From: an uncultured Paracoccaceae bacterium
GTDB lineage: Bacteria; Pseudomonadota; Alphaproteobacteria; Rhodobacterales; Rhodobacteraceae
Length of the DNA: 39,340 nt
NCBI GenBank assembly: GCA_937995865.1
Contig: CALKJA010000212.1
Location: 1 to 39,340 of the forward strand
Direction: 5' to 3'
Shown: in pieces, positions 33,278 through 39,340 of the stretch
How positions within the stretch are numbered: position 1 is the first letter of the stretch
Layout of the letters: each line of letters starts with the position of its first letter
Notes under the pieces: generated by a model
What the model saw: only the letters and a program-made list of their open reading frames with translations
What the model was told of the DNA's origin: nothing
Databases searched by the model: none
Program-made: the position numbers and the translations under genes

Positions 33278-33410
33278 AAAAGATGACGTTTGCGGAGAAG
33301 AAGATCTTGGGTGATCCATTGTTACGGGTCGCCACACGCCGCCAACCCTTCATCCTGCCAGCATCATCTTGATCCGATTGCGGCGTTTGTAGCGACGCGT
33401 GTCCACTGCC
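33278..33410 (-). pseudogene. IS5-family transposase C-terminal remnant
   Basis: On the minus strand two frames together read RRYKRRNRIKMML, then after a frameshift GRMKGWRRVATR and SPKIFFSA...NVIFWA. This is the familiar C-terminus of IS5-group (IS427-like) transposases (RRYKRRNRIE-MFGRLKDWRRVATRYDRCP-FFSA...VIFWL), lacking a few residues near the end. Only about 45 codons remain, with no intact start or inverted repeats seen. It begins right after the bhcR stop codon. The match is from memory of the family. Confidence 0.75.
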
Positions 33411-33593
33411 CGGCAGTGCAATGGGTAACAATGCTATGAGAGGGGCATTTCACCGGTTTCTTCCGCTGTTTCCGGCTAGAGATGCACCCACATATCCCCT
33501 GTCTTTTAGCGTTCCTCGGAACCAATCATCGTCATGTCCTCAATCTCCAAGCCGCCATTCCACTTTGAGCAAACTGCGCACCAAAGCAGAGGT

Positions 33594-33867
33594 TTAAGCC
33601 CTGCTTTGCTATACACCGATACTCTAGCGCCCATTCGCGTGCTTGCTAAGGGTAGAGATACCCGCAGCACCTAAACCCAAGTCCGTACGCAGTGGCGCGC
33701 CCTTATTGTTCTTCTGGCCTTTGACAAAAGGCATGCACGATCCAAAATCGCGCGCCAGACGGGTCAACAAAAAGGTAGAGACCGTTGCCATCGCCGTGAC
33801 ACCAAGCACCTAGATTATAGGCCAGCTTCTTTGCCAACGTAACGAATAGCGCCATTGGAAATACCAT
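33594..33867 (-). pseudogene. decayed tyrosine integrase N-terminus (Arm DNA-binding domain)
   Basis: Minus strand from 33867: WCHGDGNGLYLFVDPSGARF is the DUF4102/Arm-domain motif of tandem-type tyrosine integrases. The frame stops at 33703, but the next part of the domain continues in another frame (PLRTDLGLGAAGISTLSK) and then returns to the first (REWALEYRCIAKQGLN), as expected after two indels. No catalytic domain follows. It lies about 140 nt beyond the 3' end of tRNA-Arg, the standard attachment position. Confidence 0.78.
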
Positions 33868-34004
33868 ATCCTAAACACTTTAAGGCACGGATCTGGGCAA
33901 CATCGAAAGAAATTTATGGCAAGCAATTCACCGCAATTTAGCCCTGAAAACAAAGCATAAGGGCCGCCCAAGGCGACCCATTCAAAACGTCTAATAAGGG
34001 GTAG

Positions 34005-34081
34005 TGGCGGACCGAGGAGGATTCGAACCCCCGACCCCTTGATTCGTAGTCAAGTACTCTATCCAGCTGAGCTATCGGTCC
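34005..34081 (-). tRNA. tRNA-Arg(ACG)
   Basis: 77 nt on the minus strand with encoded CCA. The acceptor stem GGACCGA/TCGGTCC pairs fully. The D-arm region is GCTCAGCTGGATAGAG; the anticodon stem CTTGA/TCAAG encloses a CTACGAA loop giving anticodon ACG; the T-arm is GGGGGTTCGAATCCTCC. It begins 24 nt after the histidine kinase stop on the same strand. Confidence 0.97.
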
Positions 34082-34105
34082 ACGGCGTGGGTGGTATGCC
34101 CGGGC

Positions 34106-35527
34106 TCAGGGTTTTGCAAGCCCAAACTTGGGCTGTGAGAGCGTTATCTCGGCAACCTCCGCTTTAGGTAGGCACAAAGAGAAAGTCGTGCCGCTCTCGC
34201 CGGTGTGTTCCAGAAGAAGTTCTCCACCATGCCCCCGCGCCAGTTCTGAAGCGATGGCAAGGCCAAGCCCAGAACCGCCGGCCCGCGCGCCACCCTCAAA
34301 CGGAGTAAAGAGCTTGTCCTGCGCGCGTTTGGGCAGACCCGGACCATTATCGCTCACTCTGATCCACCAAACGCTATCGTCTTCCTCACCGCTTACAGTG
34401 ATTTTGCCGGGGCGCCCCATGACTTCAAGCGCTTGTCGTGCGTTGCGGGTCAAATTGGAAAGAATGCGGAACAGCTGTTCCGCGTCGACGCGCACCACCA
34501 TCCCCGGAGGCACAGCGCAATGGAAGCTGATCGTCCCGTGTGGCGTTGCAAGCCGTTCACTCTCCAACAGATCTTCAACCAGCTGTGCCAGCGGAATGCG
34601 CGCAAGATTCGGCGGGGCTTCGTCCGCCTTGCCAAAGGTAAGCGTTGCCTCACACAGCGCTACCGCGCGGGTGATAGACCGCACAAGCTTGGGCGCAAGG
34701 CGGCGTACAGTGGGATCTTGGGATGTCTCGATCCGGTCCGTAAAGAGCTGCGCAGAGGTTAGGATGTTGCGCAGGTCATGATTGACCTTGGCCACCGCGG
34801 CCCCAAGCTGCGCAAGCCGGTCCTTTTGCTTAAGCGAGGCCGTCAGATCAGTCTGCAGCGATAAAAGCGCCTCTTCGGCTTGGCGTAACTCCACCACGCC
34901 GGCTTTCGGTGAAATGATGTTACGGGCGTCTTCCGGCGCAGTGGAATACCTACGCATATTGCGGACCACGCCCTTAATCGGCGTGACAAGAAGGCGGCGG
35001 ACAGCAAAGAACAAAAGCACCGCCGTGAAAATTGAGATGACCGCAGACAGAATCAGGATGCGTATCCCATAGTCCAACATCGCCGCACGCAAAGCCTGCG
35101 TGCTCAGTGTGATCTCAATCAAAAGCCCTGCTTCCCGTGTGGGATTACCAATCACACGGATCACCCGGTCTTCGGTATCAACAAGGCAGCGCATCGCATC
35201 GCGGATAAGCTCGAGCGCTGATGGCTCTCGCAAATCAAAAGACGCATGCAGCGGTTGAATGACCGGTGATGACAGAACCAACTGCCGGACCTCATCACGC
35301 CGCAAAACAACGTTATAGACACCCGCATTCTCTAAAAGCTCGGATTCAAGATTGGGCGAAATCACATCTTCGGCCAAAAGCACAAGCGACGCGATCTGCG
35401 CCCGCTCAATGCGTTGCAGCAGAAAATCCTCACGGAACCGCGCGATAGAAGGCACAAAAATGAACACCTCGGCCAGCATCACAAAGATGATGGTCAGGAT
35501 CAGAAAGCGTCCTGAGAGGGTGTTCAC
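34106..35527 (-). CDS. orphan sensor histidine kinase
   Basis: 473 aa from GTG 35527. Membrane helix about 8-28, periplasmic sensor domain about 30-150 without recognised fold, second helix about 155-178, then HAMP-like RRLLVTPIKGVVRNMRRYS. HisKA has His250 in KVNHDLRNILTS. The ATPase has N-box NLTRNARQALE, G1 DNGPGLPKRAQD, G2 GGSGLGLAIASE. No response regulator lies next to it. It follows the flavoprotein by 15 nt, with AAAGGA before the GTG, so it is probably in its operon. Confidence 0.92.
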   Translation of the reverse strand: MNTLSGRFLILTIIFVMLAEVFIFVPSIARFREDFLLQRIERAQIASLVLLAEDVISPNLESELLENAGVYNVVLRRDEVRQLVLSSPVIQPLHASFDLREPSALELIRDAMRCLVDTEDRVIRVIGNPTREAGLLIEITLSTQALRAAMLDYGIRILILSAVISIFTAVLLFFAVRRLLVTPIKGVVRNMRRYSTAPEDARNIISPKAGVVELRQAEEALLSLQTDLTASLKQKDRLAQLGAAVAKVNHDLRNILTSAQLFTDRIETSQDPTVRRLAPKLVRSITRAVALCEATLTFGKADEAPPNLARIPLAQLVEDLLESERLATPHGTISFHCAVPPGMVVRVDAEQLFRILSNLTRNARQALEVMGRPGKITVSGEEDDSVWWIRVSDNGPGLPKRAQDKLFTPFEGGARAGGSGLGLAIASELARGHGGELLLEHTGESGTTFSLCLPKAEVAEITLSQPKFGLAKP

Positions 35528-35542
35528 CTGGCGTTTCCTTTC

Positions 35543-36964
35543 TTAGGGCATCCACTTCTGAACAAAGCGGACGACAGTTTTCACTGTATCGTTCTCAAAC
35601 AGTTTAGGTGAGAAATACGCACTTGCAGCGCGTTTGTTAATCTCTGAAAGGGTCGGATAGGGAAGAACAGTTGCGGAAATCGCGCTCATCTTCATATTGT
35701 TGGCGATTGCCATCGCCCACATGGCGATCAATTCACCCGCTTGTTTGCCAACAATCGATGCACCCACAGGGCGGCCCTTAACCACCATGACCTTGATAAG
35801 CCCCTTGCCAGCCCGCTCTGCGACGGCACGGTCATTCTCTGCGGTCTCATAGCGCGCAACAAAGACGTTATCTTTGCCGTGCGCTTCAATCGCTTGCGCT
35901 TCGGTTAAACCCACTTGGGCAATCTCTGGGTCCGTGTAGGTGGCCCATGGGATATGATTTGTCTTGGCCTTAGCCGGAAGGCCCAGCACCGCCGAGCGCA
36001 CGACGACTCCTGCGTGATATCCAGCCAGATGTGTGAACTGCATGCCACCTGCGGCATCGCCAATGGCATAAACCTTTTTGTTGGAGGCGGATTTGAGATC
36101 TGCGCCCACTTTGACGCCTGCGCGGTCGTATTCAACGCCCGCTGCTTCAAGGTCTAACTTGTCGATATTGACCTTGCGACCCACGGCAACCAGCAAATGT
36201 GATCCCGTGATCACGCCCTGAGATGTCTTTACGCTGACAGCTCCTGCGGTCCCTGTAATCTCTTCGGCCTGCGCGCCTTCGATGATTTCGATGCCTTCCG
36301 CCCGCAAACGCGCGAGCACAATGGCTGCGATCTCGGGATCGTCTTTACCCAGAGCCTTTTGGCCTTCGACGACTGTGACCTTGGACCCAAGCCGGACATG
36401 CGCCTGTGCCATCTCCATTCCAATAGGGCCCCCGCCAATGACAATCAGATGCTCGGGCTTTTCGCGCAAATCAAAAATGTTCTCGTTTGTATAGTGCGGC
36501 ACCCCGTCCAGCCCAGGGATCGGGGGCACAAACGGGCCAGAGCCGGTTGCCACAATCACCCGGCGCGCGGTGATGCTATATGCGCCTGCTTCAACGGTGT
36601 TTGGCCCTGTGAACCGACCAAATTCGCGGATCACGCGAACGCCGAAACCTTCGAACCTTTCTTGGCTGTCTGCCGGTGCAATCTCTTCAATCACCGCCTG
36701 CACATGGTCTTTGGCCGCCGCATAGGACACTTCAGGCATAACCGGCGTCACCCCCATAGGCGCGCCACTTTCCATGTAATGCGCTTGCTTGCCAGCGGCG
36801 AGCAGTGCCTTGGACGGAACACAACCGAAGTTAAGGCAATCCCCGCCCATTTTGTGCCCTTCAAGCATGATGACATCAGCACCCAATTGCGCGGCCCCCG
36901 CTGCAACAGAAAGACCGCCGGAGCCTGCTCCAATGATAAGGAGGTCTGTTTTCAAATTTTCCAT
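35543..36964 (-). CDS. MerA/lipoamide dehydrogenase-like FAD disulfide oxidoreductase
   Basis: 473 aa. FAD motif IIGAGSGGLS (10-19), redox pair in GGDCLNFGCVPSK (Cys43, Cys48), NAD motif VIGGGPIGMEMA, and FAD motif AIGDAAGGMQFTH. The usual interface His of HPTLSE is Tyr here (PYPTLSE), as in MerA rather than lipoamide dehydrogenase; but the C-terminus ends FVQKWMP without MerA's Cys pair, and there is no N-terminal HMA domain. Substrate unknown. Next to TVP38, a partnership seen elsewhere (from memory). Confidence 0.88.
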   Translation of the reverse strand: MENLKTDLLIIGAGSGGLSVAAGAAQLGADVIMLEGHKMGGDCLNFGCVPSKALLAAGKQAHYMESGAPMGVTPVMPEVSYAAAKDHVQAVIEEIAPADSQERFEGFGVRVIREFGRFTGPNTVEAGAYSITARRVIVATGSGPFVPPIPGLDGVPHYTNENIFDLREKPEHLIVIGGGPIGMEMAQAHVRLGSKVTVVEGQKALGKDDPEIAAIVLARLRAEGIEIIEGAQAEEITGTAGAVSVKTSQGVITGSHLLVAVGRKVNIDKLDLEAAGVEYDRAGVKVGADLKSASNKKVYAIGDAAGGMQFTHLAGYHAGVVVRSAVLGLPAKAKTNHIPWATYTDPEIAQVGLTEAQAIEAHGKDNVFVARYETAENDRAVAERAGKGLIKVMVVKGRPVGASIVGKQAGELIAMWAMAIANNMKMSAISATVLPYPTLSEINKRAASAYFSPKLFENDTVKTVVRFVQKWMP

Positions 36965-37088
36965 CGTCTTGGTCTTTCTGGGTCGGTGACGCCGTTCGAA
37001 GGCATGTTTGGAGTATGTTTCGGGCCCCCTGCCGCTTCCAGCGGGACGAGGCCGAGCGTGACGCGAGGCCCCGAGGGAATGGAGCTGT

Positions 37089-37841
37089 TTAAAGCCCCTT
37101 TTTCCCGCCCCGTAAGGTTTTGATTAGGATCGGCAACACTGCCAACACCGCCAACCCAAGGATTGGGCCAAGGATGTGTGGCTCAAAGATGATGCCCAAA
37201 TCTGGAGTTTCGCCGCGCGCAAAGACTTCGCTCAGACCGGCGCCAATCCATGTGTAAACGATCGCCCCCGGCAGGATGCCAAAGAACGTGCCAATGACGT
37301 ATTTCCAAAGCGGAACGCCAACGACGCTAAGCGCAAGGTTAGACACAAAGAACGGAAAAATCGGCAGTAAGCGCACCAGAAACAGGGTCTCCCACTGGTT
37401 TTCGTCTACGCCTTTCTTGATCCGCCCGATAACGCCGTCGCTGTTATTGAGCTTCTCGGCTGCTGCATCCCCAAACCCATAGCGCGCTGCAAGAAATGTG
37501 AGCGTTGCGCCCAGTGTCGCGGCGACCATGTTGAACAAAGTACCCGGGAAGAGAGCAAACAGAAATCCGCCAGTGATTGATGTGATGGCCGCGCCGGGCA
37601 ATGCAAAGGCCACAATGGCTGCGTACCCAAGAATGAAGATCACCGTCAAAAGCAGATAATTGTTATCGCGGAACGCCAAGAGCGCCTCACGATTGTCGGC
37701 AAGTGTTTGAAAATTCAGGTAATCACGCAGGAACACGGCCCCAAGGATCGCGCCTGCCGCAATCAGGGCAAGCGGGCCGTAACGCCTTATCGTAGATTTT
37801 TGGGGCGATGCTTTTGGCATATCGGTCATGGTGGTGCTCAT
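37089..37841 (-). CDS. TVP38/TMEM64 (DedA-like, SNARE-associated) membrane protein
   Basis: 250 aa with about six hydrophobic segments. The core VAFALPGAAITSITGGFLFALFPG (split over about residues 75-98) and LRLLPIFPFFVSNLALS (about 158-174), with GILPGAIVYTWIGAGL after, are TVP38 hallmarks. Such proteins are proposed lipid scramblases/transporters. The ATG at 37841 (MSTTMTDMPK) is preceded by AAAGG; 37919 would add an improbable head. The 124-nt gap to the flavoprotein is upstream of the other operon member, so cotranscription is likely, not certain. Confidence 0.9.
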   Translation of the reverse strand: MSTTMTDMPKASPQKSTIRRYGPLALIAAGAILGAVFLRDYLNFQTLADNREALLAFRDNNYLLLTVIFILGYAAIVAFALPGAAITSITGGFLFALFPGTLFNMVAATLGATLTFLAARYGFGDAAAEKLNNSDGVIGRIKKGVDENQWETLFLVRLLPIFPFFVSNLALSVVGVPLWKYVIGTFFGILPGAIVYTWIGAGLSEVFARGETPDLGIIFEPHILGPILGLAVLAVLPILIKTLRGGKKGL

Positions 37842-37990
37842 CGGTCGGGGCCTTTGTGTCTGGCGGTGTCTGATGATGAACACATGCCCCTCACAGGGCC
37901 ATAAACCTACCCCTCTCACGCCGCGTTGACTGGACAGCTTGGAATGTTACAGAAATCACGAGAATTGCGTCAGAAGCGAGCCCGTTTGAC

Positions 37991-38012
37991 GCGGCTTTGT
38001 TGCAATAGCCGC
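37991..38012 (-). terminator. hairpin after yciB
   Basis: GCGGCT (37991-37996) pairs exactly with AGCCGC (38007-38012), 13 nt after the yciB stop. No T-tract, so termination is only suggested. Confidence 0.35.
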
Positions 38013-38024
38013 CACCGAATGGGC

Positions 38025-38657
38025 CTAACCTTTCCGGTTTTTGGGCCTCTTACGCGCCTTTTTGGGCTTCAGCTGCGCATATTCTACGAACAGCCCGATC
38101 TGGGTCAGGAAGAAAATCAAGATCACCAAGGGCATAACCAGCGTCTCAAAAATCACCCAAACCGTTTCGGATTGTGTGCGCCAGACGATTTCGTTCGCGA
38201 CAGCAGACACAAAGAAGACCAGCGTCACCCGCTTGGTCAGAATAACCCAACCCTTGCGTTGAAGCGGGATCATCTCCTCAATCACAAATTTCAGCCAGAG
38301 TTTCCCGCGCAATAGCCCGATTCCAAGCAGTATCGTAAGAAGCCCATAGACGATCGTGGGTTTCATTTTGATCAAGGTCGGGTCGTTCAGCCAAATGCTG
38401 AGCCCACCAAGCACAACCAACATGCCCGTCACCGCGATCTGCATCCGCGTGATCCGACCAGTCAAAGCCCAAAGCGCCCCAATCGCCAGCACGAAGATCG
38501 GCAAGAAAACGGCCGTAACGGCAATAAAGCCGCTATATTCCCTACCGCCGACTAGGAATGTGTCATTCCTATAGACCAGATATGCCACCACAAACGCCGC
38601 GATGGGCCCATACTCTAAAAGCGCTTGCAGCTTTGGATTGATCGCTTTGGCAGCCAT
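38025..38657 (-). CDS. yciB: YciB/IspZ inner membrane septation protein
   Basis: 210 aa with about five or six transmembrane helices. NPKLQALLEYGPIAAFVVAYL opens the protein; KMKPTIVYGLLTILLGIGLL and the NEIVWR segment match the family. Linked to cell-envelope integrity and septation. The tail is strongly basic (KPKKARKRPKNRKG). The ATG at 38657 begins the family's MAAKAINPK; 38702 would extend it without RBS support. Confidence 0.92.
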   Translation of the reverse strand: MAAKAINPKLQALLEYGPIAAFVVAYLVYRNDTFLVGGREYSGFIAVTAVFLPIFVLAIGALWALTGRITRMQIAVTGMLVVLGGLSIWLNDPTLIKMKPTIVYGLLTILLGIGLLRGKLWLKFVIEEMIPLQRKGWVILTKRVTLVFFVSAVANEIVWRTQSETVWVIFETLVMPLVILIFFLTQIGLFVEYAQLKPKKARKRPKNRKG

Positions 38658-38783
38658 GTGTTTTCTTAGTCCTTCAATAAGGTCTCGCCCGCAGGATGCC
38701 ATAGACCCCCGGCTGCGGAAATCATTATCCCCGCCACGCAGAAGCGTATTCTTGCAGCCAATTAATAGCCTTCCGCACGATGC

Positions 38784-39248
38784 TTAATGCATCAACGGAT
38801 CATTTCCTTCTTGCTCCAAGAGCGGGTTAGCGCTCGGGGTTATGCGCCATTTTGAAGATGATGGATCATGAAAAATTCGACCTTCGCGCCCACAGACCGT
38901 GAGATGAGACCTAAGTTTGGAATTCGCGGTTTTACGAACAAATTTCTTTTCCGCATTATCGTCATTTCCAAGGAGCAATGGGTTCTCGTCGCCGAGCGCC
39001 ATCATCGCTTCATAGATTCTTTGCACCGGCGCGCCACCGTACAAGTAGTTATCTCCGTTACCGAGAATGCTTATCAGCGCATCAAGCATCTTAAGTTTGA
39101 GCCGGGTCTTTTCTGTTAGTTTGTCCGACTCTTTTACCGCATGCGGGAACTGTTGGGCTTTCGAAAGAAGCCTCTGGAGAAAGATCGCATCATTCTCAAA
39201 CGCTGCGGCCTTGCGGCGATATTCTTCGATTTGGGTTGAAAACTGCAT
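38784..39248 (-). CDS. hypothetical protein
   Basis: 154 aa, not recognised. The N-terminal half is helical and charged (QIEEYRRKAAAFENDAIFLQ, then KLTEKTRLKLKMLDALISIL), perhaps coiled coil. The C-terminal half (SKLRSHLTVCGREGRIFHDP, SSSKWRITP) has a winged-helix look, so a DNA-binding role is conceivable. It is AT-richer than its neighbours. GAAGG precedes the ATG at a suitable distance. It could be horizontally acquired, given the remnant element 5 kb away, but nothing ties the two. Confidence 0.65.
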   Translation of the reverse strand: MQFSTQIEEYRRKAAAFENDAIFLQRLLSKAQQFPHAVKESDKLTEKTRLKLKMLDALISILGNGDNYLYGGAPVQRIYEAMMALGDENPLLLGNDDNAEKKFVRKTANSKLRSHLTVCGREGRIFHDPSSSKWRITPSANPLLEQEGNDPLMH

Positions 39249-39340
39249 TGTTGCTATGGGCCTTCTATATGAACATCAGTTCGGGAATTCATATTAGATA
39301 CCAATGCGCTCCGAAAACTGAAACCGAAAAATCGTATTTT

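Larger units (their letters stand above)
33261..34004. other. gene-free region with decayed mobile elements
   Basis: 744 nt between bhcR and tRNA-Arg. No intact gene. It contains the two remnants below; the stretch nearest the tRNA (33870-34004) shows nothing recognisable. Confidence 0.7.

Noticed and set aside
37993..38008. GGCTTTGTTGCAATAG, resembling an IS6-type terminal repeat
   Set aside because: It is part of the GCGGCT/AGCCGC hairpin after yciB; no second end or transposase is near.
1..39340. CRISPR array or toxin-antitoxin/defence locus
   Set aside because: No regularly spaced direct repeats and no paired small toxin/antitoxin or nuclease genes were seen.

Overview
The window looks like chromosome of a marine alphaproteobacterium of the Rhodobacterales (Roseobacter/Paracoccus-type). 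The signs are the split F0 ATP synthase order (I-a-c-b'-b), the ffh ... rpsP-rimM-trmD-rplS-rpmE series with a chorismate mutase inside it, a MipZ-type ATPase, a duplicated cold-shock domain protein, and a complete beta-hydroxyaspartate cycle cluster. All identifications come from reading motifs and gene order; no database search was run.

Layout. 1-5980: sulfotransferase plus an unrecognised partner gene, adenosine kinase-like PfkB and endonuclease III (minus strand), an Ada-like repair/regulator protein, an OmpA-type lipoprotein, and a FadR-type GntR regulator with a dyad directly upstream. 6037-8619 (minus): F0 genes atpI-B-E-b'-b, ending in a rho-independent terminator. 8879-12609: membrane protein, ArsR-type regulator, second OmpA-like protein, EamA exporter and LysR regulator. 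13119-17608 (plus): eight genes from ffh to chorismate mutase, every junction overlapping (ATGA, GTGA, TGATG or TAATG), carrying three GNAT acetyltransferases and a YeeE/YedE pair. 17651-21263: rpsP, a 52-aa exported small protein, rimM, a sulfotransferase-like gene, trmD, rplS, rpmE and a terminator. 21550-22978: mipZ and a double cold-shock protein.

23538-26353: homogentisate degradation (fumarylacetoacetate hydrolase family protein, hmgA) with a divergent MarR regulator. 26350-33260: the centre of interest, bhcA-bhcB-bhcC-bhcD on the minus strand with divergent bhcR. In the known cycle BhcC condenses glyoxylate and glycine to beta-hydroxyaspartate, BhcB dehydrates it to iminosuccinate, BhcD reduces that to aspartate, and BhcA transaminates aspartate with glyoxylate, giving oxaloacetate and regenerating glycine. 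Downstream, on the same strand with gaps of 24 and 17 nt, follow a divergent GAPDH-like dehydrogenase and a RidA-family deaminase, which look like an extension of the operon.

33261-34004 has no intact gene but holds two broken mobile-element remnants: the C-terminus of an IS5-type transposase and a frameshifted N-terminus of an Arm-domain tyrosine integrase. Both lie just beyond the 3' end of tRNA-Arg(ACG) (34005-34081), the classic arrangement of a decayed integrative element. 34106-37841 (minus): TVP38/TMEM64 membrane protein, a MerA/lipoamide dehydrogenase-like flavoprotein and an orphan histidine kinase. The window ends with yciB (ispZ) and an unrecognised AT-richer gene.

Two intergenic copies of a GC-rich hairpin-containing repeat, before ffh and before rplS, are described separately.
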